A stretch of DNA of 64,000 nucleotides from Turnera subulata (Eukaryota; Streptophyta; Magnoliopsida; Malpighiales; Passifloraceae). The notes under the pieces are model-generated. The model saw only the letters and a program-made list of their open reading frames with translations. It ran no database searches and had not been told where the DNA came from. The position numbers were made by a program, and so were the translations under genes. Where the stretch lies: the NCBI GenBank assembly GCA_028386065.3, contig JAKUCV010000176.1, positions 20,938 through 84,937 on the forward strand, in the 5' to 3' direction. This document shows positions 1 to 11,981 of this stretch, piece by piece; the first letter of the stretch is position 1; every line of letters begins with the position of its first letter.

Positions 1-200
1 ATATATATATATATTTCAAATCTAACCATAATGTTAATTTACAAACAAAATATAATTATCTTAATTGAAGAATCAAGGTATATATATTTTTCTAAAACCC
101 AAACCCAGAATATTGCATGAAATTTTCTAAAATAATATTTCCTATTTTTTTTTCCAGAAATTAATTAACAGAAACTAACTATATATATATATTAATTATT
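1..200. repeat. AT-rich spacer with (AT)n runs
   Basis: The window opens with seven AT dinucleotides, and a second short AT run lies at 181-192. The rest is A+T-rich with no coding signal. An abrupt change to GC-rich sequence at about 218 marks the edge of a different sequence block. Confidence 0.7.
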
Positions 201-204
201 ATTT

Positions 205-1232
205 TTTTTTAAGAAAAAGGGGGGATCCGGCTGTGCAACCCATCCAGGGTCGCGACCCGGCCGTGACCCGCCCCAACGAATCGGATTTCTTACCTTGACG
301 ACGTCGGCGGCGCGACTGACGGGAAGGGAAGACGGCCACGAGGAAGGCGACCTCGAGGCGACTCCAAGGCGGTGCAGAGGACGGCGCGAGGCGGCACGGC
401 GGCGTAGCAGGAGGCGCGAAGACGAGGATCCGTGGGTCTTCAAGCGGGTCGTCGGCCCGTTGCAGCCCGTCAGGCGGCGGAATCAGGCGGGGAAGGCAGG
501 GGTGAGGTCGCGACGGTACCGCGAACACGGAGGTGGCGGAGGTGGCACGGGATTCGCCGGGGAACTGCTCGAGGTGAACAGTAACGAGGAGAGACCGGGT
601 TGACGTGAACAGTGCTCTCTCTTTTTTTCCCTTTTTTTCTATTTTTTGTATTTTCTATTTTCTTTTCTTTTCTTTTCTTTCTCTATTTTTCCGAATTTTT
701 TTTTATTTATTTTTTTTTCCTCACTCTGTGTTTTCTGTTTTCCTGTTTTTTTTTTCCTATTTTCAGTTTATTTTTCTTTTCTTTTTTTCTTTTTCTTTTT
801 CTTTTTTTTCTTTTTCTTTTCCCTCTTTTTCTTTTCTCTCTTTTCTCTCCTTTCTTTTTTTTCTTCTTCCTCTCCCGGCTCCTTCTCTTCTTCTGCTTCT
901 TTTAAACTAAAAATTTTACTATTAAGCTTGTGAATTGCAAATAATGCAATTCGTCTGCATTACGGGCGAATCCGATCCGGACCAGAAAATAACTGATACC
1001 TCCTTAGTTATTTTCCGGTGTGATTTTCCGAGAAATTCCGAAACCCGAAAAATACCAACTTAGGTTCGAAAAATCCGCGGGAAAATCACGAGCGCGGGAA
1101 AACCCTCGGTTTCGAAAAAACGACTCCCGATTTACCTTGAATTAATTACCCAAGATTAATTCAACAGTAAATCACGGTAAATAGACTTTTACAGTCCGGT
1201 AAAAATCCAAAATTTTTACCCGGGCTGTTACA
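205..1232 (-). mobile_element. LTR-like fragment, probably Ty3/gypsy
   Basis: On the minus strand the block begins TGTAACAGCCCGGG at 1232, a start typical of plant Ty3/gypsy LTRs. The segment 940-1232 is rich in CCGG, CGAAA and CGGG words, and 218-600 is GC-rich, both unlike the neighbouring spacer. Two GTGAACAGT words lie at 576 and 606. I found no matching far end, no target duplication and no internal region, so this is either a solo LTR with an unrecognised left end or a truncated LTR. Short open frames in the GC-rich part have no recognisable domain. Confidence 0.45.
605..905. repeat. Polypyrimidine tract (T/C-rich low complexity)
   Basis: About 300 bases consist almost entirely of T and C on the plus strand, grading from T-rich to CT-rich. 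Open frames here encode only Phe/Ser/Leu runs and are artefacts of composition. The tract sits inside the LTR-like fragment ending at 1232. Confidence 0.85.
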
Positions 1233-1611
1233 CACTTTGATGTCTCTATTAAATAAAAAATATTTATATATGGCTTTAAAAAATGAGACACACCATCTCA
1301 TTCAAAACTTATAATAATATTTTATTTAGTTATTGATTTATTTTAACTAATAGATTAATTTAATTAACTAGCCATTACATGAATCTCAGTATTTTAAAAC
1401 TCTCGTATTAATTAAATATATTATTATAATTAGAATGATAATATAAATGGTTAAAATAAAAATTTAATCATATAAAGCTTTGAGAAGGCTTAAGGAAAGA
1501 AATTAAATATGATTAATATGTACTGTATTGTATATATTTTGAAAAAAATAATGATATAAGTGATTTGGTGTGCTTTTTATCATAGTTGGCACCATTCTTT
1601 AATATATATAT

Positions 1612-1665
<54 letters not shown>

Positions 1666-2930
1666 GAATTGAGACAGTAAACAAATTGGCATATTGATAT
1701 CTTTGTTTCACTTAATTTTGAATTTGTAATAATATTTTTTATTTCATATAGTTTGATTTGAGATATCTTGACCCAATAATACTTATACATATATAGATAA
1801 ATTTAATAGGATTAATATATAGAGAAATGAACAACAAAACAAAATATATAGAAAAACGCTAGAAAATCATCGTTTAACACATCCTCACACTTTTGTAGTC
1901 ACATTATACACATCTTCCAAAACATTATTTATTATCTATTAGTATCTTAATTTATATATAGAATACTGTGTTTATTAATATAATAAATTACAAATGGTAG
2001 AGACTTCGTCATTCAAATTTTACAAATATTTAGAAATACTTAATTTTTTTATTTGTATTTTATATTATATGAAATATTTATACTAACTAGAAAGATACAA
2101 AGGCAGTTTATGGAGGTTTAATTAGTAGAAAAAATTAGCTTGATTTGATGTCTGATCGTTAAAATTAATTAAAATCTTAATTAGGATTATAGGGATTCGG
2201 CCACCAAAATTTAGGAGCTCTTTTTTTTTTTCTTATGTTTGAAAGTGGAGATACAACCCATCAAGGTATCCAATATTCATATACCAAAAAAGGGTATCCT
2301 TCAATCAATTTACCATTTTCAATTCAGTAATTTTTTATCCTGAAAGAGAATACTTGTAAACATATTTATAATTTTCACTTAAAGGACAAAAAAATTAAAT
2401 AGATAAAATAAAAGAATTAGAGTATTTATCTTAAGATGACAAAACAACTCGTGACATTTTTTTCTGTTTTAATTTTTCTATTAATTTTTATTTGAGGAAA
2501 ATATTAATAAGAAAGTTAAAAAAATCCAAAAATTATTTATATGCTAGTATATAAAAAAAAAATTCAAGACAAAAGGAGTATAATGCTAGCATTCATTACT
2601 AGAGACATAGATAAAATAATTTTTAATTCAAAGAATATAATTCTATGACAAGAAGCTAATAATTAAACTTCATATTATCTATCACATTCTACAATAAATC
2701 TTTCTAAGCCTATACTTTCAGTTGTAAATCAGATGACGATTAAGGTTATGATCAATATCTAATTAATCTCAGTTAACCTTGATAAATAATCGTAATAAGG
2801 ATTATTCTATTCAGTGATTATAATATTGCTGACATGTTTCATTTGACACTTAAATATGTTTTGATTATGACAAACCCCATTACTCTATATTTATGAATTA
2901 ACAAATTTCTACAGCCTATGAATCCGTGAT
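1233..2930. other. AT-rich intergenic spacer with (AT)n microsatellite
   Basis: Very AT-rich DNA without any frame of recognisable content. A near-perfect AT microsatellite runs from 1601 to 1662, with one interrupting A near 1625. I see no RNA gene, promoter or mobile-element boundary in the remainder. Confidence 0.6.
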
Positions 2931-3868
2931 CAGCAAGCATTGAAGATTGGAGTAAGTGGGATTGGAGAGTGTGGGTAGTGGACATTTAATGTCACTATCA
3001 CCAATTTGTTTTTACATTACTTATGCCTTTACAACTCAATCTCTCTAAGTCAACAATCTTAGTACTCTACAAACTCTGCATTCTGACTAACCTGATTAAA
3101 GACATTAGAGCAGATCCCAAGTCAGATGGATTCAAACTTTTGGGTCCAACCTAGGACTTGACTAAACATGAGTAGACCTGTCAGATGAATGGCATGATTC
3201 AGACCAAAGCGTGAAAGCGACCATAGGGAGATTTGAACGTTGCCACTCTAGTCCCATTCAAAACAAAACAGCTGTCTGCTGGTTTGAATTTTTGGGCCTA
3301 TAGCGTCTCTTTAAAGGCTGATGACACCATGAAGACTAATAGAGCTGCGTACTGAAATCCTGAGTCTGAGCAGATAAGCTAGCCATCTACAGCAGTTCTC
3401 AAGAGAAGCAAAAGTGAGAGTAAAAGTCTTATGACTGTGTATACCTTGAAAGGCAATCTTTGGAAAGCAAAATAAACTGTACTTAGTGATAGCTTCTGTT
3501 TACAATGATTGTGTAAAATCAAAGCTTGGGTAAGCTTTGTGGTGAGTGTTTAGGGTTTGAGTTGAGCTTAGAGAAAAACTTGTACTAAGGTTTTTGGTTG
3601 AACCCGGAAAAGCCATAATAATGAGAGTTAGAAATCTCAAGGGGGGATCCTTGAGTAGTGAAAGTAGTCCTGTGTGGCGAACCACTATAAGTCGTGTGTC
3701 AAATTATCTCTAACCCTTTCTCCTTAGTTCTAACTAGTTTTGCAATTAGGGTTCTTAAGCACAAAATTCTGATCAAACACATTTTGGCATTAGTGACGTC
3801 AAAGTAGATTTTAATCAGGAAAGTAAATTCACACACCCCCCCCCCCCCATCCCCCCGGAAAGCAACTT
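2931..3868 (+). mobile_element. Remnant of a SIRE-like copia LTR (3' part)
   Basis: The wording around 3540-3720 (a GTGGTGAGTG...CTTGTA... stretch, CCACTATAAGTCGTGTGTC, then an A/T-rich tail) and the C-run at 3835-3850 directly after TTCACACA resemble the R-U5 end of SIRE/Maximus LTRs. The two clearer SIRE-type LTRs in this window also end in TTCA followed by a C-run. The left limit is arbitrary. There is no TG...CA pair or target duplication, so the assignment rests on style of sequence only. Confidence 0.3.
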
Positions 3869-4059
3869 TGGGGCAAACAACAATATCCTATGTAGCAAAA
3901 TATAATAAAAATACTTTTATGAAATAGCTCAATTTTATGCCATATTTTGTATTATGTATACCCCCCATTTTTATCCCAATTTATTGTAATATTTTTAGCA
4001 TTATGAAATGACTGAAGTAGTTATGTTACCTCTATATCTTCATCTTAGTTTCGTATTAA

Positions 4060-5200
4060 GGGTAGATTTGTTTATGGAGGCTCCCGAAGAACCTTCAACC
4101 AAGACACGCTCTCCAAGGTACCAGGTATGCATACCAGGATACCCGATCATGCACCGGCTACAAACCATCACCAAAGCTTGGGAACCCACCACATCCAGCT
4201 GGTGACACACACACTCGAAGGCATCGAGTCGGATCTAACAAAAAAATTCATGTAAGACGGATGACAAAATTCAAAAAATGGAAAAGATAGAGAACTGTGG
4301 AAGACAGTTACCTGGTCTGGTGTAGTAATCCTCTCGAGGTTACCACGGGCCCAAATACTGTCATAAGCTTGCAATCTACCCCAACAAAGATAAAAAGCCC
4401 ATCGGAGGACCATCAAACACTCATCTGGAATCTGCTGCCGCTCCGGAACAGACAAACTGTGGTACTCCACTTTGCACACCTGCAAAGATAAGTTTAGAGA
4501 CAGAATAAGCAGATAAGAAGAGTGGAAAAAAAGAGGAATTAAGGGATAAGAACCAAGCCAAGCACAAAAAATGATCAGAGAAGCCTCGGGAGAAACTGCT
4601 CGTCTCCTAGCGTGTGCCAAGCCAACCGAAGTCCAGTTAATCAGTTGACCGCTCAAGTCCTCCAAAGAGGCCAGCAAATCACTGCGTTCCCTATCATTGC
4701 CCGATGCTAGAATGGTCCTGTTGAGGCTAACCAGAATCAAGCCCCAGGGGCCCGCTACTCGACCGTGTTGGTCGTCGTGCCCGATGTAAAAAGTTGGGGA
4801 TAGTAGCTTGTCTTGCAGCCACAAAGGAGAAACCTCGCCGATGCGGTCCTTGATTTACTTCGGCGCAATACCTAACAGCTCCTCAAAACAGTCTATGTCC
4901 AGATCCTAATCAAGGGCCACTGTCGTGCCCTAGAACAGTGGTCCGGTGATGTGAGTGTAGTCGATGGGAGTCATCATCATTTCCCGTACGGCAGGTGAAA
5001 CGTGTTGGTGGCATCCCGCCATCTATCCCCAAGAGCCGTGATGCCCTATAGATCAACCTTATCCCCCTGAAACATGAGGAAGAAGTCCTAGAGCCCGACC
5101 CTCTTAACTATCACCTTCACCGTGGCATTGCCCTTTATATGTGTCAGAATAATGGCCCGAGCCTTGGCCTCGTTATGATTTCGGCTGCGGGTGTCCACAA
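4060..5200 (-). pseudogene. Plant mobile domain (PMD, aminotransferase-like) pseudogene
   Basis: Reading leftwards from about 5170, the minus strand encodes, in two frames, segments such as WRDATNTFHLPYG followed by EMMMTPIDYTHITG and then FEELLGIAPK and SPLWLQDKL. This pattern (W-R-x-x-T-x-TFHL-x-x-GEM-x-x-T-x-x-D-x-x-x-ITG) is characteristic of the PMD domain found in MAIL1-type plant proteins and in some gypsy and Mutator-like transposons. At least five in-frame stops and one frameshift near 4985 interrupt it. The open stretch 4824-4168 holds the continuation, possibly with an intron around 4482-4553 bounded by a TTTGCAG acceptor. Its biochemical role is unknown to me. It is dead, and could be a host relic or a transposon-borne copy. 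Confidence 0.55.
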
Positions 5201-5221
5201 CCTATATAGATACCCCCAGAA

Positions 5222-6003
5222 AGATCAATACGCACACTAAACCGGGCCAAACCAAACCAAACCAACTCCGCATTCATGTAATTATGCTTCATGAGAATAG
5301 ATTTGCACCAAAAATCATATGTTTCACCATTAAAACAACATTTTATTTGCAAATTAAAATACAAGAAAATCACAAAATCCATCCTGGTGAAATTCAAAAT
5401 TGGTCAAAATTGACACAAACCCATCAACACCCATCTATTGTACAATGAATTTGTGCAATTTAAACTTCAAAACAACAATGCATTCATCCAAATCCCCAAT
5501 TTTCACCAAGAACCCTAAACCCCAATCGGGCATTTCATCAATTCAAAATTTTGTTTTTAATCTAGCAAATTAACATAGGAAAAAGCATTGTAGACATACT
5601 AGGAGCATTTCCCAACAATCAAACACAACAAACAGTGCATAAATTCGGATTTGTGGAGAAATTAGGCATAAACCCAAAAATGAATAAACATGATGATTTG
5701 AGTGGTTTTGACTGATGGAAAACACTTACTTGCACTTGGGGAAGCTTAGAGGAGAAGTGACTATCAGGGGATTTGAGCAACAATGCTGCATTGTCCTACC
5801 GATTGGATTGTGGGTGATAGCTCCTTATGGTATTCTCCCTCGCTTTGTGGAAGCTTGATGAAGATGAGGCAATGGAGATGATTTAGAATAGAAAAGGGAT
5901 GAATTGCGAGTTGAATGGGAGTGAAAGAGAGAAAATTGAGTGAGTTTTGAGTGAGGAAGAATGAAATGAAGAAGAAATAGGGTTTTGGGAGTTTTAAACA
6001 CGA
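5222..6003. other. Unassigned single-copy-looking sequence
   Basis: No domain, repeat boundary or RNA gene is recognisable. The stretch 5880-5990 is purine-rich on the plus strand, and minus-strand frames here have no similarity I can name. It separates the PMD pseudogene from the palindromic module at 6004. Confidence 0.3.
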
Positions 6004-6110
6004 GTTGGGGCCTGGCGGACATGCCGAGAAGACTGCCAAGCCTCGGAGGTCATCCCGACATGACCGCCAGCACTGGCGTTCTTCCAGACATGACCGTCGG
6101 TTCCCCGAGA
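6004..6110. repeat. GACCGCC/GGCGGTC palindromic module outside an LTR
   Basis: Three to four degenerate units of a GC-rich stem motif occur here, including GACTGCCA...GGAGGTCATCCCGA, CATGACCGCCAGCACTGGCG and CATGACCGTCGG. The same module is found in the U3 region of the LTR family at 7635-9440, 21427-22944, 25330-26852, 27031-28898 and 28904-38788. The flanking sequence here does not look like that LTR family. Confidence 0.6.
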
Positions 6111-6370
6111 GTGTTTTTGATCTTCGTTTTGTTGGTCCCGCGGCCAGAAGTGAATTTTTTGAGAGAAAAATTAGTGCATGCATATTATTTGATCCATCAT
6201 GATGAAATGCTATGGTTTTTGACCCGTTGGGTCTCTGAATGGAATCTTAGCCCGTCTCACTTACTTTCTTATGAATAAAAACACACATGAACACGTGGGG
6301 CCTGCCGGGCTCAAAATGTTTGACAAAAAATAAAAGGGGCCTACTATCGCATATTTTGAAGTAATTTTCT

Positions 6371-6795
6371 GAGGCATGCTACCCCTATGATTTGAATTAA
6401 TTTTTCGGTGCATGCTACCTCTTTAATATGAGTTGATTTTCCAGAAAAAGGCACGGCGGGCCCAAAACATTTTTAATTTTTTGGGGCATGCTACCTCAAG
6501 ACTTGAGTTCATTTTCTGGGGTTTGCTACCCCGAAATTTGACATTAATGTTTCCCGGGGCATGCTACCCCATGCTTTAAGTTGGTATTTCTAGGGCGTGC
6601 TACCCCATCATTCGATGTTGATGTTTCTCGGGGCATACTAGCCCACAATTTAAGTTTACCTCTTGGTGCATGCTACCCCGTGTTTCGAGTTGATGCTTCT
6701 TGGGGTATACTACCCCATTGACCGATGTTTTTACTGTGGTGTTGAGTTGATGACTGATGCAAAGGCATGGCATGTGCCTTGGGGTGAAGCACCCC
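6371..6795. repeat. Tandem array, 36-38 bp period, GGGGCATGCTACCCC box
   Basis: Ten copies of a GGGGCATGCTACCCC-like box start at 6371, 6407, 6483, 6518, 6556, 6592, 6630, 6665, 6702 and 6781. Spacings are 35-38 bp, except two of 76 and 79 bp that would each hide one decayed unit. The box is an imperfect palindrome (GGGG...CCCC ends around a GCATGC core). Between boxes a TTCGAGTTGATGTTT-like spacer recurs. Such minisatellites are common in untranslated 3' regions of large gypsy elements, but no coding region is attached here. Confidence 0.85.
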
Positions 6796-6899
6796 ATCAT
6801 TCGTAGAATCTAAACCCTAGTAGACATTAAGTTAGACTTACTGGGATGAGATGAATACTTTATGATTTTGAATAGACAACCGATAGTGCAAACCGTACC

Positions 6900-7400
6900 G
6901 AGTTTAGTTGAGTTTAGGTTAATGGTTAGGGTCCGTACACCCCCTCCTAACACCATGATGACAAGATATGAGTTTAGGTTAATGGTTAGGGTTTTGAACA
7001 CCCTCTCCTAACACCGAATTGAGATGTTGAGTTGAGTATAGGTTAATGGTTAGGATCTTGAGTATCCTTTCCTAACACCGAGTTATGAAAGTAGGTGACC
7101 CCAAAATCATCCCCAAGGAGGAGATAAATCCTTTATAAAACTTGGTGACCCCGAAATCAACCCCAAAGGAGGAAATAAATCTTTACGAAAGTATGTGACC
7201 CCGAAATCATCCCCATAGGAAGAGATAAATCCTTTACTATAGTAGGTGACTCCGAAATCATCCCCAAGGAGAAGACAAATCCTTATGAAAGTAGATTAAT
7301 AGTTAGGATCTTGTGCTATCCTTTCATCACATCAAAACCAACCAAACCCCTTTGCAGTATAGGTTAATAGATAGGATCTTGAACTATCCTTTCCTAACAC
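6900..7400. repeat. Two interlocked tandem arrays (about 60 bp and 50 bp)
   Basis: Array one has a TTAGGTTAATGGTTAGG unit followed by CCTAACACC. Cores begin at 6916, 6976 and 7040, with weaker copies at 7293 and 7360. Array two has four units with ggtgacCCCGAAATCATCCCC cores at 7094, 7144, 7194 and 7245, a steady 50-51-bp period covering 7087-7290. The second array lies exactly between unit three and unit four of the first, as if it arose inside it. I see no coding potential. Confidence 0.8.
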
Positions 7401-7634
7401 CGAGACCAGTCGTGAGGTAACTATTCCTCCCTAGTAGAGTACCTTTCCCCAGCGGGTACTTAGGGATGATATGATTCCTTTTTCCCAGTGGAAACCTCCG
7501 GAGAACAGAATGCTCCAATCCTCAAAGTACACATGTGAAGCATTAGCATCGGTAGCAAACTCCTCCAAATTTGGTTGTTCTTCTTTTCGTTGGTTCGTCT
7601 TCAGATTTCTAAAGCCTCACCAACGAGTGGCATA
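7401..7634. other. Unassigned stretch before LTR A
   Basis: About 230 bases lie between the tandem arrays and LTR A. No polypurine tract is visible directly before the LTR. It is therefore unclear whether the arrays are the 3' untranslated region of the element that left this LTR. Confidence 0.3.
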
Positions 7635-9440
7635 TGTGAACACCCAAATTTGACCCACAATTTACCCTATTATTTTTGGATTATAAATGTGTTTGTCTCT
7701 TTGATTGATGAAGTGATAGAATTTTTGGCATGAATATGTTTGTGTTTTGATTTGGTAGAATAACGGTGTTTTATTTGTTTAGTTCTTTTTATTTGTTTTT
7801 TCCTTTATTAATTATTTAATTTTGGGTTGAAAATAAATATTAAGACTGGGCTAACGAAATATCGATCTTCCAGTAGTATTAGCTCATTTAAACACATGGC
7901 CTACAACTAATTTTAATTCTAAGTTTCTTGAAAATTTAGGATTAAATATATATTTTGCCTATTTTGTGTTTTTATGATAATTTAAGTAGAAAAGAGGAAT
8001 AATTTGATCTGTATATGATAAATAGGAATAGTAATGGTGTGGGATACAAGTTTGGAGTGTTTTCTAAGTGAGGAAATATTCTAGAGGGCGTAGACACCAA
8101 TTAGGATTCGGATTAGAGGAGGAGAAGTAACAAAAAAAAAATTGCCCAGTTGTCAAACGGCGGGGAAGAAGAGAAGACCGCCACGCCCTGGTGGTCGTCC
8201 CGACATGACAGTTGGGGCTATGGCAGTCAAGGTTTCCAGAAGGTTTTATTTTTCCATCTATTCTTAATCCTAGCTCATAACCATCAGATCTAAGGATTCA
8301 TTCTCGACTCTAGGATTATTAGAACGACCCCTGGTCCACTGAACCCTATAAATAAATCCCTTATTACACACAATTGGGATACATATTAGAATTATTCTTC
8401 TGCACACTAGAGGTTGGAAACCTAGGGAAAATTTTTCTTCTCTAGGGTTAGAAACCTTTTTTGGAGCTATTACTCTGGAAAAATCTCGTGGAGAGGAGTA
8501 GCAACAAAGCAGTAGTAAGAGGAAAGCAAGAGAAGGGTAAGAAGGAGGTCCATCAAAGCAAATCGTTTGAAGAGAAGTTGCAAACCCGAGAGGAGAGTTC
8601 TTCTCTATGTAGTCTCAGTAAAATCACGATATCTGGAGCTGTAGATGTGAAATTGTTGTACTCTTTGTGTCTGTGGAAAGCAAAAAGAAAGAACCACCAG
8701 TTTTCTGTTGGAACTAGATGCGGATTCGGCCTACTTTTACATCGAATTCCTGTTTTAAGTCGGGCCAAGATTCTGTTGAGGAGCAGTAAGCGTATAGGAG
8801 CTAGAAGAGGGCTTCAAGAGGTAGCGTTACACCTTTTTTTTTATCTTTATTTGTTGCTGTAACATGATGCTATGATAATGTTATTGCTGTTGATGCTTTG
8901 ATTGTTGTGAGAAGCCTTGTTAGAACTATTTGGCTTTGACCCCGGTCACTTGGGCATGTAGGTAGTCTCTTATTGCCAATGAGAAACAAGCCAAATTATA
9001 TATATTTTTCTATTGTTGTGCCGTGTCGTATTGTGTTGTGTTGTGAGGCCATGTAAGAATTACGTAAGCTTTGAATCCGATCGCCGAAGTACGTTGGTGG
9101 ATTCTAGTGGTGGAATCTCAAGCTCAATTCTGTGTTTATTTTCTGTTTATTGTAGTTGTTGTGCTATTGTTGCATAAGGCATACATTGATCTTCAATTGC
9201 ACACGATTTCGACCCAACAGGGATGGGTTCCTAACACCTTCCCATCTGTGACGAACCCCCGAATCCAAGATCTCCGGTTCGCTGTGACTAGTTGCCTTAA
9301 AAGGTTGAAGAAGTGTTTTTTCTCGAATTATGCCCTTAATAAAATTCGGGTGGCGACTCCATTGATGTTGAATTGACTCTAAGAAGAAGATGTAGGAAGA
9401 GAATAAGAAGATTAAGTAACCCTTATTCCAGGTCCTCACA
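7635..9440 (+). mobile_element. LTR A of the TGTGAACACCC family (Ty3/gypsy type)
   Basis: The 1806-bp block begins TGTGAACACCCAAATTTGACC and ends AGGTCCTCACA, an inverted match to copies B-E. A TATA box (CTATAAATA, near 8347) in the plus direction shows the sense strand. A GACCGCC palindromic module lies at 8160-8230, about 120-190 bp upstream of the TATA box. Near the end it carries the family's conserved words GAACCCCCGAATCCAAGATCTCCGG and GGGTGGCGACTCC. The flanks (GCATA and ATTTG) are not a target duplication, so it may be one end of a longer lost element. TTTGTTGGTGGAGTTGC after the end weakly resembles a primer-binding site. Confidence 0.75.
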
Positions 9441-9990
9441 ATTTGTTGGTGGAGTTGCTTGATGGTAGATTCGGTGTGGATATGGGTTTCACTATAGTGA
9501 CTTGGTGGAGTTGCGATCTTGGCCTAGGGTCTGCGATGGCAATCTCTCAAGGGGCAAGGGCAACGACGCATTGGGGGGTGATGTTGGTGTCTTGGAGTTG
9601 GTGGCTCGATGGTGGTGTACTGGGCAAGACCTGCAGGGGAGGGTGTCCGGCTGGGGAGATGGAGCCGATCTCCTCCTCCTCCTCCATGTTTTATATTTTT
9701 GTATTTATTTATTAGCATTAGTAAAATGACAAAAAGAGAAGAGAATGAGAAAACTTGCCCCTAGTTCACATCCCTTTTTTTATTTTTTTTATATTTTATT
9801 TTAAAAAATTAAAAAAATGGAAAATGAAAAAAAATAATCAATCGGGACATTTGGGTATTTTTGAAAAAATTATTCTGGTTGAGGGTGGGTTTTTGGTCAG
9901 TTTTTATTTAGATATACATCGGGTTTCAGGTAAGTTCGGTAAAAAATCCGGGTTTATAGCATGCGGAGCCCACAAATACATGTGGATATG
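9441..9990. other. Unassigned sequence after LTR A
   Basis: 9441-9700 is G-rich on the plus strand and contains two TGGTGGAGTTGC words. 9700-9850 is AT-rich. No domain or RNA gene is recognisable. It could be the leader of the element that owned LTR A. Confidence 0.3.
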
Positions 9991-9995
9991 ATGTG

Positions 9996-10226
9996 TCCAC
10001 CCAAGCAACTAAAACGACATCGTTTTGGCACAAGACGACGTCGTTTTCAAACATCTCCCAAACTCTAAATCTGGGCAGCCCGCCACGTCAGTAGGTACCT
10101 GACCATGGGATCATAATTGGGCTGCCCAGGAAAAGTAGGGGCACGTGACCGGACGAACAAAAAACTAGGATATATAATTAGCCAAAACGCAAAAGATAGG
10201 GACCCGTGAAACCCAAAAACTCATTC
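9996..10226. mobile_element. Relic of a Mutator-like inverted-repeat element (one end)
   Basis: Read on the minus strand, the order of words matches one arm of the complete element at 43271-43723: GGGTTTC, then GGTCCC, TTTGGCTAA, TGGTCAGGTACCT, CTGACGTGG, GGGCTGCCC and an AAACGACGTCG core. The opposite arm is not recognisable to the left, so this is a truncated or strongly diverged copy. No target duplication was found. Confidence 0.4.
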
Positions 10227-11644
10227 TCTAAATAACATGGGTTTAGGACTGTCGAGACCCTAGTAGACCTCCGGTTCTCAATTATCCCAGTTAAGCCAGC
10301 ATGTCTGGTATGGTTTTAACAACATTCCTCACAAGCAATTTTAATTTTAGTATGTACGTTTTGCATTAGCTGAAAAGCACAATTTTTTGACAAAAAAAAA
10401 ATTATCTGCCCGGTGAATAGATCCTGGCTTGACAATTTTATTTACATGAATTACATAATTGATTCATATCCGATGACACTTTTTGTTTGACAAACAAAAA
10501 AAAGGTAAAGCTCACCCTACATTTATTAGAACAAGTACCCCCTTTCTGTTCAATGCAACCCATTTGCTAGTACTATCAGTACTATGTGGAATCATAATTC
10601 TTGCTTACCGTACAATATAATGTTTATAACAATTTTGGCAAATGATTTTACCCTTCAATTCTTTCATGTCATCAGTGGATACGTAATCATTCTTATATCA
10701 AGTGCACGAGCACGAAGAAAATGGAAATGGGAAATAAATCGAAGCATGGGAAAAGGAAAATAGCACTTTAGTCTTTTTTTTTTTTTTCCCAGTAGTCGTT
10801 GTGGCATCCGCCCCTTGACAAAAGGTTTTTCTTATTCTCCATCACGAAATTGCAGAGAGGCCAGTGGTTGAAGCAATTGCAAAAGGAAATATATTATTCA
10901 GTGGCGCCCTTTGCAGTATCTTAATTATGAAAAAGAAAAAGAAAAGAAAGCACTAAAGCTAAATATAACTGAAGATCAATCGAGAGATGACCCATGAATA
11001 TGACACTATATATAGTGTCAGAAAAAGCAATCAAATGGTGTAATAAAAGTAGAGTACAAGTTCAGGAATAGTATAGTATTTCTAATGACTTGCCAACAGT
11101 ATTTTTTTCTTCAATAATAAGCAAATAAAAACATGAAACCTGGATTTTCCTCAGGCATTTTGGTGGCTCCTCTGGGTACATGGAGCTTCCATTTTCCCAC
11201 CAGAATGATAAGGATAGTTGCCCTGCTTCCACTTTAACCATTATTGGAGGAGGAGGCTTCAAGTAAATGCGAGGAAGTTATTATTCAATAATTATTTCTT
11301 CGTATGGTGGATTGCATGTACGAACCACCAATTGACTGCTCACTACAAGAAGAATGCATCAATGCTTGATTTTCATATACGTTTTTATTTTTTGGTAGTA
11401 TGTGCTTGCTTAGAAAAGGCAGCTCTATTGTTGGACTCCACCATGCACTTATCTTGTTTTCGTATGAATTGCTTCTCCCACTTAGATATGATCATAAAAA
11501 CTATTTAACACCAATAAATGGAATTGCAGATAAGATGGGACAAAAACATATTCGGGTTCATTCGGCCGGATATCATTGACCTTTTTAGTGAACAAGACAA
11601 GCCTGCAACAAGAAAGCCCAGGTCAGCCTATCGGACTTACTCTT
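10227..11644. other. AT-rich intergenic sequence
   Basis: Mostly AT-rich with poly-A and poly-T tracts. A minus-strand stretch near 11120-11260 encodes a plausible-looking fragment (SFWWENGSSMYPEEPPKCL) that ends at a possible splice donor, but I cannot link it to a family. I see no RNA gene or element boundary. Confidence 0.35.
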
Positions 11645-11809
11645 TGTGATGACCCAACTCCTACATCGAAAGTGAGGGAGGGAGGTCCTTGGCATACATG
11701 CACCGAGTTGTTGGCTACCAAATAGTTTGAAGCTTAAGCTTTTGGGCCGCGTAGTTTTGGCCCAGCTTTGGAGGTTATTACGGGTCAGTTGATTACTTGG
11801 GGCAAGACA
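11645..11809 (+). repeat. TRIM 5' LTR
   Basis: 165 bp, TGTGATGACCC...CAAGACA, followed by the primer-binding site of the TRIM. It aligns end to end with 11982-12146. Confidence 0.92.
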
Positions 11810-11981
11810 AAATGATAGCGGAGCCGATTTCACTCCACTTTCGGGTGGGATTGGGCCATATGGCCTGTATCTCAGGGGTTGATACTGAGATTATGATCGG
11901 TACGATCCGGTGATCGGGGTGCCACTTTTGTATGAATTTGGGCTTCCCTCGCGAGGATGCGAGGTCCAAGGAATGGGAGAA

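Noticed and set aside
605..933. Three overlapping plus-strand frames of 95-102 codons
   Set aside because: They encode only Phe/Ser/Leu runs from the polypyrimidine tract and are an effect of composition.
1601..1790. 63-codon minus-strand frame
   Set aside because: Its Tyr-Ile repeats are the AT microsatellite read as codons.
8461..8862. 133-codon plus-strand frame as a possible gene
   Set aside because: It lies in the transcribed part of LTR A, is not conserved as a frame in LTRs B-E, and has no domain.
11062..11262. Minus-strand fragment with WWENG as a host exon
   Set aside because: Plausible protein-like sequence and a possible donor site, but I cannot place it in a family and it has no neighbouring exons.
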